Positions 1 to 7,507 of a stretch of DNA of 19,284 nucleotides are shown in pieces. The DNA comes from an uncultured Eubacteriales bacterium. Its GTDB lineage: Bacteria > Bacillota_I > Bacilli_A > RF39 > UBA660. Position 1 is the stretch's first letter. Every line of letters begins with the position of its first letter. Made by a program: the position numbers and the translations under genes. The DNA lies in contig ONXO01000023.1 of assembly GCA_900321795.1 (NCBI GenBank), positions 1-19,284 of the forward strand, in the 5' to 3' direction. Below the pieces are notes generated by a model, which was not told the DNA's origin, searched no databases, and saw only the letters and a program-made list of their open reading frames with translations.

Positions 1-35
1 TATCGTAATCACCTCTTGGTGATGTATTATATCAT

Positions 36-84
36 TTGAGACATTTTCCTGAAATAACACTTAAGACATTATCATAAAATAATC
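36..84. repeat. Two tandem imperfect 25-bp units
   Basis: The units starting at 36 (TTGAGACATTTTCCTGAAAT) and 61 (TTAAGACATTATCATAAAAT) match at 18 of the first 22 positions with a period of 25 bp. The shared core is GACATT. A small perfect inverted repeat (ATCACC / GGTGAT, loop TCTT) lies just before at 8-23. Spaced repeats of this kind occur at the ends of some insertion sequences and as regulator-binding arrays. No transposase is visible in the window, so the role is undetermined. Confidence 0.4.
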
Positions 85-112
85 ATACCTATGCTTAGCA
101 TAGGTATTTTCA
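85..112 (+). terminator. Terminator-like hairpin ahead of the first gene
   Basis: ATACCTATGC (85-94) pairs perfectly with GCATAGGTAT (98-107) around a 3-nt loop, and TTTTCATTT follows. It would end a + strand transcript arriving from beyond the left edge. It lies just before the promoter at 114-142, insulating the next gene. Confidence 0.55.
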
Positions 113-113
113 T

Positions 114-142
114 TTGACAATATCATTATTAAATGTTATCAT
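114..142 (+). promoter_or_regulatory. Sigma-A type promoter for the 169-510 gene
   Basis: A consensus -35 TTGACA (114-119), a 17-bp spacer and -10 TATCAT (137-142, one mismatch to TATAAT) are present. Transcription should start near 149-150. An ATG at 133 lies inside this promoter and so cannot be the start of the following gene. Confidence 0.75.
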
Positions 143-168
143 ATAAAACTAAGAAAGGGGACCAAATA

Positions 169-510
169 ATGGTAGAATTAACCGATGAGCAACTATGTGA
201 AATTGCTGAAACTGAAGATTTTAGTCTTAAAAAGACAAAGGAATACTATAAAAGAATTAAAGACATTCCTTGCGTTCAAGCTAAAGATGATGAATCACTA
301 TATGATTGCCTAACTATCTTAATTCAAGATAGAATTAGCTATAGTTTCATTACAACAAATAAAGGCTGCATTGAAAGAAAATCTCTTAAATCAAGTATTT
401 GTGATGCTCTTTATAGAGTATATGACGAAGATGCTACACCATATTTAACCGATGAATATCTTGAAGAAAATGACATTGAAGTAAGCGTTTTAAGAAGGAC
501 TTTTGAATAA
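169..510 (+). CDS. Unrecognised acidic cysteine-containing protein (113 aa)
   Basis: I do not recognise this protein. The start at 169 is chosen because AAAGGGG lies 8 nt upstream and because an earlier in-frame ATG at 133 overlaps the promoter. It is soluble, with no signal peptide or membrane segment, clearly acidic, and has five cysteines (C10, C35, C47, C67, C78) that do not form a recognisable CxxC zinc site. It begins VELTDEQLCEIAETEDFSL, which looks helical, and ends in an acidic stretch (DEDATPYLTDEYLEENDIE). It has its own strong promoter. The Clp-like gene starts 51 nt later on the same strand with no other promoter obvious, so the two are probably co-transcribed. An adaptor or regulator for the Clp-like protein is a guess from position only. 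Confidence 0.75.
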   Translation: MVELTDEQLCEIAETEDFSLKKTKEYYKRIKDIPCVQAKDDESLYDCLTILIQDRISYSFITTNKGCIERKSLKSSICDALYRVYDEDATPYLTDEYLEENDIEVSVLRRTFE

Positions 511-518
511 TAATATCT

Positions 519-558
519 AAAACACCCCAATATAACATAGAATATATGGAGGTGTTTT
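519..558 (+). promoter_or_regulatory. Hairpin enclosing the Shine-Dalgarno of the Clp-like gene
   Basis: AAAACACCCC (519-528) pairs with GGAGGTGTTTT (548-558), leaving A550 bulged. ATATA (530-534) then pairs with TATAT (543-547), leaving A529 bulged, and the apical loop is 535-542. The entire ribosome binding site GGAGGTG (548-554) of the TTG-started gene at 562 lies in the 3' arm. TTTTATTTT follows the stem, so the same element could also act as an intrinsic terminator or attenuator for the upstream gene. Pairing is read directly from the sequence; regulation is inferred. Confidence 0.55.
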
Positions 559-561
559 ATT

Positions 562-2511
562 TTGAATAACTATTCAGAAGAACTAAGAAGCATACTAAAA
601 CAAAGTGAATTATTGGCAATAGAGAATGGAAATAATGAAGTAAACACACTGCACTTTTTAATAAGTACTCTAAAAAATAATAATCTTATCAGTGAACTAT
701 TTCAGAAAAATAATATTACTACCAATACTCTTCTTCCCTACTTAATTAAAGACACCAATGATAAAGAATATATTTTTTACAGTAAAGAGTTTTTAAATTG
801 TATAGAAACAATAATTCTTGAACAAGATGAATTAAATGAAGAAATAACAACTACCATGGTAATAAAAAGTATACTGCAAAACAAAAACACTTTATGTTAT
901 AAAGTCTTAATAGAATTAAGTGTAAACACATTTAATATTATAAATAATTTAAAAACAAAAGATATTTCTAATATGAAACTAACTATAAAGGATTTGGCAA
1001 TAGACCTTAATGAACAAGCAAAAAGAAATGAATTAGATAAAGTTATAGGCAGAGATAAAGAAATAGAAAGAATAATAGAAATACTAGCAAGAAAAAACAA
1101 AAACAATCCTATTCTTATAGGAGAAGCAGGAACAGGAAAAACCGCAATAGTTGAAGAACTGGCAAGAAGAATAATAAATAATGATGTTCCTCCATTCCTT
1201 AATGATAAGATAATACTAAATCTAAATCTAGCATCAGTAATTGCAGGAACGAAGTATAGAGGCGAATTTGAAGAAAAGCTAACAAAAATAATAAAAGAAT
1301 TAGAAACTATGGATAATCTTGTATTATTTATAGATGAAATTCATACTTTGGTTGGAGCAGGAGGAGCAGAAGGTGCGATTGATGCTTCTAATATACTAAA
1401 ACCGGCTCTAGCAAGAGGCAAAATAAGAGTTATAGGTGCTACCACAAGTGCAGAATATAAACAAACAATAGAAAGAGATAAAGCACTAGATAGACGTTTT
1501 CAAAAAGTATTAGTAAATGAACCAAACAAGGATGAAACAAAAGAAATAATTAAAAAGATAAAAAAAGATTACGAAGAATACCACAACGTAACTCTAAAAA
1601 ATAATGTTATTGAAAAGCTTGTTGACATTTCAACACTTTACATAAAAGATAGACACGAACCAGACAAAAGTATTGATCTTTTAGATGAGGTATGTGCAAG
1701 AGCAAATGTATTAAATACTAAAAATTCAACAATTGAATATTCAAAAAAAATAGATAAACTAAAAATCAAAAAACAAAACTATCTAAAACAAGAAGACTAT
1801 ACAAATGCTAGTATAATAAAAAATAAAATAGATAAACTATCAACAAAAAGAACTAATAGAAACACAAAAAGTAAAAATACCGTAACTCTATCCATACTAA
1901 AAGATGTTTTAGAAAATAGATGCATGATGCCAATATATGAACTAGAAGACAGCTCATATATATCTAGAATCAACAACGTATTAATAAAAGAATTCCCAAA
2001 TAACAAAGAACAAATTCTAAAACTAACTAACATAACTAAAAATATATTTACTAATATAAATGAAAAGCCTACTTCTATATTATTTGAAACTAAAGATGAT
2101 AGATTAATAAAACAATACGCAAAAGCTTTAAAACTAAATACAATTATCGTAGAGGGATCAGATTTTACAAGCTCAGTATCGTCAAGTAAACTTATAGGTT
2201 CTCCAGCGGGTTATGTAGGATATAATGAAAAGAACACATTATTAGAAAAAGTAAAAACATACCCTAGATCAATAGTGATTGTTAACAACTACGAACTTAT
2301 CAACACTGAAACACAATCTATAATCTTAAACTCTCTTAAAACAGCAAAACTCAAACTTGCAAACAACGAAACAATAGACTTATCTTCATGCATTTTTCTA
2401 ATACTCGAAAATAATGAAGAAAAAACACTTGGATTTATACCACAAAGATTATACAAAGAAAAACAATTTGACTATATTATAAATTTAAAAGAAGAACAAA
2501 TAACTACATAA
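562..2511 (+). CDS. ClpC-like AAA+ unfoldase with degenerate, truncated D2 domain
   Basis: The start is TTG at 562, 7 nt after GGAGGTG. The protein has 649 aa, against about 810 for full ClpC. Residues 1-130 resemble the Clp N-domain double repeat. The D1 ATPase is complete: Walker A GEAGTGKT 187-194, pore loop KYRG 231-234, Walker B LFIDE 255-259, sensor 1 GATT 292-295, arginines 311-312 and sensor-2 region EPDKSIDLLDE 366-376. A short UVR-like coiled segment lies at 396-426. The D2 large domain (about 445-625) keeps pore loop GYVGY 550-554 and an LGF loop (623-625) where ClpC binds ClpP. In place of Walker A is ETKDDRLIKQYAKAL (509-523), and in place of Walker B IVIVNNYELIN (571-581). The D2 small domain with its sensor 2 is absent. 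It would still hydrolyse ATP through D1. The frame is intact and a stable hairpin terminator follows, so it looks maintained rather than decayed. Confidence 0.85.
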   Translation: MNNYSEELRSILKQSELLAIENGNNEVNTLHFLISTLKNNNLISELFQKNNITTNTLLPYLIKDTNDKEYIFYSKEFLNCIETIILEQDELNEEITTTMVIKSILQNKNTLCYKVLIELSVNTFNIINNLKTKDISNMKLTIKDLAIDLNEQAKRNELDKVIGRDKEIERIIEILARKNKNNPILIGEAGTGKTAIVEELARRIINNDVPPFLNDKIILNLNLASVIAGTKYRGEFEEKLTKIIKELETMDNLVLFIDEIHTLVGAGGAEGAIDASNILKPALARGKIRVIGATTSAEYKQTIERDKALDRRFQKVLVNEPNKDETKEIIKKIKKDYEEYHNVTLKNNVIEKLVDISTLYIKDRHEPDKSIDLLDEVCARANVLNTKNSTIEYSKKIDKLKIKKQNYLKQEDYTNASIIKNKIDKLSTKRTNRNTKSKNTVTLSILKDVLENRCMMPIYELEDSSYISRINNVLIKEFPNNKEQILKLTNITKNIFTNINEKPTSILFETKDDRLIKQYAKALKLNTIIVEGSDFTSSVSSSKLIGSPAGYVGYNEKNTLLEKVKTYPRSIVIVNNYELINTETQSIILNSLKTAKLKLANNETIDLSSCIFLILENNEEKTLGFIPQRLYKEKQFDYIINLKEEQITT

Positions 2512-2515
2512 AATA

Positions 2516-2552
2516 AACAGTAAAGGTACGCCTTTACTGTTATTCATTTTTT
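2516..2552 (+). terminator. Intrinsic terminator after the Clp-like gene
   Basis: AACAGTAAAGG (2516-2526) and CCTTTACTGTT (2531-2541) form an 11-bp perfect stem closed by a UACG tetraloop, an especially stable UNCG type, followed by ATTCATTTTTTT. It starts 5 nt after the stop codon. Confidence 0.85.
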
Positions 2553-2692
2553 TATTCGTATATTGCCATAACTAATCCACTACAAATAACTGAAACTCTT
2601 GTCTAAAAAAAACTACTAGTATCTTATTAATTATATTAAATATGTTTTTTATAAACTTGTATTAACATTTTCACAAAAAATACATAAATATT

Positions 2693-2701
2693 TGATATAA
2701 T
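2693..2701 (+). promoter_or_regulatory. Extended -10 promoter for the YugP-type gene
   Basis: TGATATAAT is a perfect extended -10 (TGnTATAAT). No convincing -35 lies at the right distance. Transcription would start near 2707-2709, almost at the ribosome binding site. The rest of 2553-2690 is AT-rich and I see no gene or clear structure in it. Confidence 0.6.
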
Positions 2702-2720
2702 ATATACAGGAGATGAGATA

Positions 2721-3389
2721 ATGCAAGATTTATATTTAATAATACTTATAATAGCTTTACCTTTAATGGCACAAATATATATAAAGGTTAGCTATAGTAA
2801 TAACTCAAAAAGGAAGAATGAAAAAGGACTTACTGGATATGACACAGCAAGGGCTATACTTGATAAGAATGGTCTTAATGATATGGTAATAGTTGAAACT
2901 AAAGGAACACTTACTGACCATTATGACCCATCAAGAAAAGTAGTAAGACTTTCAACTGATATTTATCATAATACATCAGTAGCAGCAATGGCAGTAGCAG
3001 CACACGAATGTGGTCATGCTATTCAAGATAAAAAAGGTTATTTTTTCTTCAAATTAAGAAGCACTTTGGTACCAGTAGTTAGTTTCATTTCTAGAATTGC
3101 ATATATTGTAATGATTATAGGATTCTTCCTAGAATATATAAATATGATATATGCAGCTATAATTATGGTAGGAGCCGGAGTATTATTCCAAATAGTTACT
3201 CTTCCAGTAGAAATAGATGCATCAAAACGAGCACATAAAGAACTAGAAGAAATATCTCTTGCTAGTAACAGAGATTTAGATGGAGTCAAAAACATGCTTA
3301 CAGCTGCAGCACTTACCTATGTGGCAGGTGCCTTATCAGAAATATTACAACTTATAAGATTAATAGGAATAGCTAGAGATAGAAATTAA
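2721..3389 (+). CDS. yugP: YugP-type membrane zinc metallopeptidase
   Basis: This 222-aa protein has the hallmarks of the neutral zinc metallopeptidase family typified by B. subtilis YugP (Zn_peptidase_2). These are an N-terminal membrane anchor (about 4-24), the zinc-binding HECGH at 95-99, two hydrophobic spans at about 115-160, and LPVEIDASKRA at 161-171, whose E164 is a likely third metal ligand. Family length is close to this, so it is complete. Substrates of the family are not established; the position suggests membrane protein processing or quality control. The start at 2721 follows AGGAGATGAG with a good spacing. The gene has its own promoter and terminator, so it is probably monocistronic. 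Confidence 0.9.
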   Translation: MQDLYLIILIIALPLMAQIYIKVSYSNNSKRKNEKGLTGYDTARAILDKNGLNDMVIVETKGTLTDHYDPSRKVVRLSTDIYHNTSVAAMAVAAHECGHAIQDKKGYFFFKLRSTLVPVVSFISRIAYIVMIIGFFLEYINMIYAAIIMVGAGVLFQIVTLPVEIDASKRAHKELEEISLASNRDLDGVKNMLTAAALTYVAGALSEILQLIRLIGIARDRN

Positions 3390-3419
3390 AAAAGAAATAA
3401 ATTTTATTAAATTACAAAT

Positions 3420-3455
3420 AAAATATTAGCTCATACAAAGCTAATATTTTTATAT
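3420..3455. terminator. Bidirectional terminator between convergent genes
   Basis: AAAATATTAGCT (3420-3431) pairs perfectly over 12 bp with AGCTAATATTTT (3439-3450) around a 7-nt loop. T-rich DNA follows on the + strand and TTTATTTG on the - strand. It sits between the stops at 3389 (+) and 3463 (-), so it can end both the metallopeptidase and GT2 transcripts. Confidence 0.75.
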
Positions 3456-3462
3456 GCTTTCA

Positions 3463-4932
3463 TTATTTTGAAGACTTTAAATCATTAATAGTAATATTAC
3501 TATTATGAGGTATAGGTTTCCAACTGACCTTTTTAAAAATAGCAACATAAGTTGTATAAATACCAATTAAATCAAACATTGGCCAAGTTATTATAAACCA
3601 TATCTTCTTAAGTATAGATATTTTTTTTATTCTTCTCTTTTCAATAATAAATACATAAATTGCCATAAACATATTACCTAAATAAGATAGAAGTCTAGAC
3701 ACTAATTTCCACCAAACAGATAGCACTAAGCTCATAAGTAAAGCAAATAAACCTGGACTAACATCAATTGTAACTGGATTAATAAAGATTTGAATTAAAG
3801 AAGAATTAACAAGATTAGCACCACTTATTCCGTATACTTTGCTATAAATGCTAAAGATTATTAAAGAAAATATTATCCACCTAACTAAATTAATAAATGC
3901 CAACGGCAAAAGCTGCACTAAAGTATCAAAAGCAGCAAACCTGTGTCTAATTCCTTCCACTATTCTATCTTTAAAACTATTATGTTTCTTATTTTCTTTA
4001 TTCCATTTTTTCCTTGTAATTAATTTACCAAAAAATATATTTAAAAATAGAAAAAATCCCATTTCAGCAAAAGCTTCTAAATGACCTCTACTCCATCTTA
4101 ATCTCTGTCTTAAGGCAATATTTAAATTAGTAGGTTGTTCATCATAAAATATTGCTTCATCTTGGTAAGTAATCTCGTATCCCTGAAGTACAGCATCAGC
4201 AGTTAAAGCTCTGTCTTCTGTAAGTGAAGTATAATGCCATCCATCTTTTATAACTTCGTTTGCGATTAAAAAACCTGTGCCCTGAATATTAGTAGCTAAA
4301 TGCAAAACACTTCTAGCACGATGATTTACTCTAGCACTTCTTATCCAGTGAAGTCCATAGCTTGCGCTTATCCAGTTTTCATCAAAGTTTTTACTATTTC
4401 TATATGAAGTAATAATTTTACACCCTTCATCAAATGCATCATTCATTTTATTAATATAATTACTTTCTAACAGATTATCTGCATCAAACACAAAATATCC
4501 ATCAAACTCTTCTATACCAAAATCTTTACTAATTTTATCAACTAAAAACTCAAGAGCATAACCTTTAGTTTGATGTTCAGTATCTTTCCTATTATAAACA
4601 ATTGCACCTTTTTCTTCAGCAACATCATAAGTTTTATCAGTAGAATTATCAGCAACTACAAATACTCTTAAAAGATCCTTAGGATAATCTTGATTATTAA
4701 TACTATCTAGCAAATTACCTATAACTTTTTCTTCGTTTCTAGCAGCTATTAAAATTCCGTATTTATGTTGTTTTTTACTAGGTTTAAATTTTCTTGTTGT
4801 AAACATGCCAATAATAAAGAAAACTATTCTATGCACAACTAAACACATTAAAACAATAGCAATTACATTATTTATTCTATTACCAGTAACATATATATTT
4901 TCTATAGCATTTAAAACACTTATAAAACTCAT
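3463..4932 (-). CDS. Membrane GT2 glycosyltransferase, processive (QxxRW) type
   Basis: This 489-aa protein has an N-terminal membrane span (about 22-45), a cytosolic GT-A domain, and three or four C-terminal spans (about 285-300, 340-365, 392-432, 443-463). Motifs of BcsA/IcaA/HasA-like family 2 enzymes are present: the nucleotide-sugar start ILIAARNEE (60-68), DAD at 150-152 (metal/UDP), TED at 238-240 (catalytic base) and QRLRW at 276-280 (acceptor clamp of processive enzymes). It should transfer sugar from a nucleotide donor to a growing glycan or glycolipid at the membrane. No dedicated synthase partner such as a c-di-GMP PilZ domain, deacetylase or cellulase lies next to it, so the product cannot be named. 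The start at 4932 has AGAGGAG about 7 nt upstream. It follows the YfhO gene but has its own promoter. Confidence 0.8.
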   Translation of the reverse strand: MSFISVLNAIENIYVTGNRINNVIAIVLMCLVVHRIVFFIIGMFTTRKFKPSKKQHKYGILIAARNEEKVIGNLLDSINNQDYPKDLLRVFVVADNSTDKTYDVAEEKGAIVYNRKDTEHQTKGYALEFLVDKISKDFGIEEFDGYFVFDADNLLESNYINKMNDAFDEGCKIITSYRNSKNFDENWISASYGLHWIRSARVNHRARSVLHLATNIQGTGFLIANEVIKDGWHYTSLTEDRALTADAVLQGYEITYQDEAIFYDEQPTNLNIALRQRLRWSRGHLEAFAEMGFFLFLNIFFGKLITRKKWNKENKKHNSFKDRIVEGIRHRFAAFDTLVQLLPLAFINLVRWIIFSLIIFSIYSKVYGISGANLVNSSLIQIFINPVTIDVSPGLFALLMSLVLSVWWKLVSRLLSYLGNMFMAIYVFIIEKRRIKKISILKKIWFIITWPMFDLIGIYTTYVAIFKKVSWKPIPHNSNITINDLKSSK

Positions 4933-4954
4933 AACTTTTACTCCTCTTTATCCC

Positions 4955-4982
4955 TATATACATTTTACTAAATAATTAACAA
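4955..4982 (-). promoter_or_regulatory. Probable promoter for the GT2 gene
   Basis: Read on the - strand, TTGTTA (4977-4982) and TATATA (4955-4960) are spaced 16 bp and lie just upstream of the ribosome binding site of the 4932-start gene. The -35 overlaps the T-tract of the preceding terminator. The match is moderate. Confidence 0.4.
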
Positions 4983-5012
4983 AAAAGAAAGAGTTTTCTA
5001 ATTCTCTTTCTT
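4977..5012 (-). terminator. Intrinsic terminator overlapping the yfhO stop codon
   Basis: On the - strand AAGAAAGAG (5012-5004) pairs perfectly with CTCTTTCTT (4993-4985), and TTTTG follows. The 10-nt loop (4994-5003) contains the yfhO stop codon TAG (5000-4998). The last codons of the gene therefore form the 5' arm. Confidence 0.7.
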
Positions 5013-7493
5013 GGCTCTTTTTTTATCAAAATAGCAAATACTAATCAATATAAATACACTGAGTAAACTAACAATTTTTCCTTCTTTTAAGAATGGACTA
5101 TTATAGCTAATCTCAATAAAGTGATTACCTTCATCTATTTTAAATCCAATAAATGCCTTATTAACAATCTCTTTTTGAACTTCTTGCCCATCAACTTTAA
5201 TAGTAAATCCTTCATCATAAGGGGTGCTCATAACAAAATAACCTTTTTTCTTAGCATTAACATAACCCGTTATATTTTCATCAGTAATCTCTCTTATATC
5301 AAAAGCATCAACATTTCTATTAGAATATTTAACATAATCATAATCAAGTATATAGCTTTCAATAGATTTAATAATATATGTACCTTTACCTATCTTTACA
5401 TTAAGTATATCAGAGTTTCCACTTAACAAATAATGGAAGTTCTCATTCTTATTATGATAAGGCCAGCTAGAACATGTAATTAAATTATTAACATCATTAA
5501 TATTTATAAAAGTATTCCCGTTTCCACAGCTATTTCTATTAAGGCCATTAAGTGTAACAAATAGTAATTGATTATTATATTTTTCACTTAATTTAACCTT
5601 AAACTCACTATCTTTCTTAACTATTATTTTATAACCTTCTTCTTCCTTATTTATAGTGACGTTTTTGCTATCAACATCAATAAGTTCAAAAGATAAATTA
5701 ACTTTTTGAGTATGTACTTCACTCTTAGCATCTATACTTTCCTTAGTAATTACATTATTCATTAAAACTTCTATATTATAAGGATACTCTAGTTTATCAA
5801 AATCATCTTCACTTATAGAACTATACGAAACATATCCAAGAGGAAAAGCTTCTCTATTAACATACATATTCTCTGATAATTTTATATAACCTAATCCTAA
5901 ATCATGATCTGAATAAATATATTTAACACCCATATATTTATTAAACAAAACATTACTAGAAGCAGATACTAAGAAATAATTATATTCAGCTATATTAGTC
6001 TTAAAAATACCTCTAATAAAATCTAAATAATAACCATTATAAGTAGATGAATAAAAATTAGTTGTATAATATCTTTCATCATATATTTTATTCATCGTTC
6101 TAAGCGGATAAACCATATTGTTTATTCTATAATATCCATTGTCTTTACTAATTATGTCATCTATAGCATATTCGTATTCTGGATCAAATAATTGCTTATA
6201 ATACTCAATTGTTAAAACATCTTCCCAGTTAGCCATTATTAAAGCATGAATAAAAGAAACTACGACTACCAAAATACAAAGTAAATACTTATAACCTTTC
6301 TTATAATGAAGAAGCACTAAACAAATAATAATACCTATCAAATATAAATAACACCACTGTCTTCTATTAAAGAAATACAAAGGAATGTTAATAACTAGCA
6401 AATATATAATAAATTTCTTTAAATCTATTTTATCATTATACAAATCTTTAATAAAAATAGCTATCATATAAGCAACTAGTGGTATATATGGAATAAAACA
6501 CTTTTCTCTTAAGTAAAGTCCACCATTTAATAAATACATAAATAATGGAATAAAAAGTACTATACTAGTTAAAACACCTAAAGTTACATTCTCACGTTTT
6601 TTAGTAAAAAATAGATACAAAAGTGATATAAATCCAATCATAGAAAGGCCTATTTGATAAGTACCGCAAAATATCTTATGAACTTTAAAATTAGGAGTTA
6701 AGAGTTTTATTAAACCAAAAGTCTCAGTAGCATTATTTCTACCTTGCATTAAAGTATAAACTGTAGGAAGAAGTAAAACAGCACTTAAACCTATTGCAAT
6801 TAAAGCAAGAAGTATCATTATAACCAAATCTTTAGTAAACTTCTTAGCTGTAACATCTTTATTAACTTTTAAATACTTATAAATGTAATAAGTTCCAATT
6901 ACTAGTAAGCCACAAACACTATAGTAATAACTAGTCATAATCATTAAAAATACACTTATAACAAAATAACTCTTTTGTCCTTTTTCTACAAGTTTGTCAA
7001 TACCCATCAAACACATAATTAAAAAAGGCATATAATTAACAAACATAATGTGCCTATGCATATGGAAAATAAATGGTGTAGCAAGTACAAATAAAGAAGT
7101 AGTTACTAAACATATAGTTGATGAATATCCATTAGTAAATAGCCACTTATAAAACAAATAGCCACTCAATAGTATAATCACAATTGAAGAAATAACTGTA
7201 TATAATGTCATACTCATGAATGGAAGTAAATATGACAGTAATACAATCGGGCTTAACAATCCATAATATGAAATATTAAATATATTTTGCCCTGCCCCAT
7301 AATGAAAAGCTAAATTAGGTATTAATTTACCTGTTTTATAAAACATCATCCTCAAGTATTCTGGAAACACAGTATGCTGGTTCACCCAGTCAGTGTCTGA
7401 ACCAAACACTTGAGTAAACAATATACTTGCAAAAACAATGGCAAGAGCCAAAATTGACACTATTAATATATTTATATAATCCTTTTTCTTCAC
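4998..7493 (-). CDS. yfhO: YfhO-family GT-C glycosyltransferase (lipoteichoic acid glycosylation)
   Basis: This 831-aa polytopic membrane protein begins with GTG (7493), 7 nt after AAGAGG. Family marks are the first extracellular loop SDTDWVNQH (32-40, acidic residues D33 and D35 in the position expected for GT-C catalysis), the YGAGQNIFNISYYGLLSP segment (65-82), about a dozen membrane spans to about residue 420, an extracellular beta-rich domain, and the typical C-terminus with DEGFTIKVDGQEV followed by GNHFIEISYNSPFLKEG and a last span. In Bacillus, Staphylococcus and Listeria, YfhO transfers GlcNAc from undecaprenyl phosphate to lipoteichoic acid outside the cell. Here it sits 14 nt after a GtcA-like flippase gene and in the same block as a CsbB-like enzyme and LtaS, which supports that role. 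The actual sugar is not readable. Confidence 0.85.
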   Translation of the reverse strand: MKKKDYINILIVSILALAIVFASILFTQVFGSDTDWVNQHTVFPEYLRMMFYKTGKLIPNLAFHYGAGQNIFNISYYGLLSPIVLLSYLLPFMSMTLYTVISSIVIILLSGYLFYKWLFTNGYSSTICLVTTSLFVLATPFIFHMHRHIMFVNYMPFLIMCLMGIDKLVEKGQKSYFVISVFLMIMTSYYYSVCGLLVIGTYYIYKYLKVNKDVTAKKFTKDLVIMILLALIAIGLSAVLLLPTVYTLMQGRNNATETFGLIKLLTPNFKVHKIFCGTYQIGLSMIGFISLLYLFFTKKRENVTLGVLTSIVLFIPLFMYLLNGGLYLREKCFIPYIPLVAYMIAIFIKDLYNDKIDLKKFIIYLLVINIPLYFFNRRQWCYLYLIGIIICLVLLHYKKGYKYLLCILVVVVSFIHALIMANWEDVLTIEYYKQLFDPEYEYAIDDIISKDNGYYRINNMVYPLRTMNKIYDERYYTTNFYSSTYNGYYLDFIRGIFKTNIAEYNYFLVSASSNVLFNKYMGVKYIYSDHDLGLGYIKLSENMYVNREAFPLGYVSYSSISEDDFDKLEYPYNIEVLMNNVITKESIDAKSEVHTQKVNLSFELIDVDSKNVTINKEEEGYKIIVKKDSEFKVKLSEKYNNQLLFVTLNGLNRNSCGNGNTFININDVNNLITCSSWPYHNKNENFHYLLSGNSDILNVKIGKGTYIIKSIESYILDYDYVKYSNRNVDAFDIREITDENITGYVNAKKKGYFVMSTPYDEGFTIKVDGQEVQKEIVNKAFIGFKIDEGNHFIEISYNSPFLKEGKIVSLLSVFILISICYFDKKRAKKEN

Positions 7494-7507
7494 ACAAAAA
7501 CCTCTTG

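Noticed and set aside
897..1106. Antisense open frame within the Clp-like gene, and similar ones opposite yugP, yfhO, ltaS, DUF975 and parB
   Set aside because: Each is opposite a well-supported conserved gene, has low-complexity hydrophobic or repetitive composition and lacks a proper ribosome binding site.
169..2511. Toxin-antitoxin pair made of the small acidic protein and its neighbour
   Set aside because: The neighbour is a 649-aa Clp-family ATPase and the small protein shows no antitoxin DNA-binding domain.
2441..2511. Frameshift truncating the Clp-like protein
   Set aside because: The sequence just after the stop is a clean terminator, not leftover D2 coding sequence, and the D2 motifs are already changed well before the end. 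A simple frameshift does not explain it.
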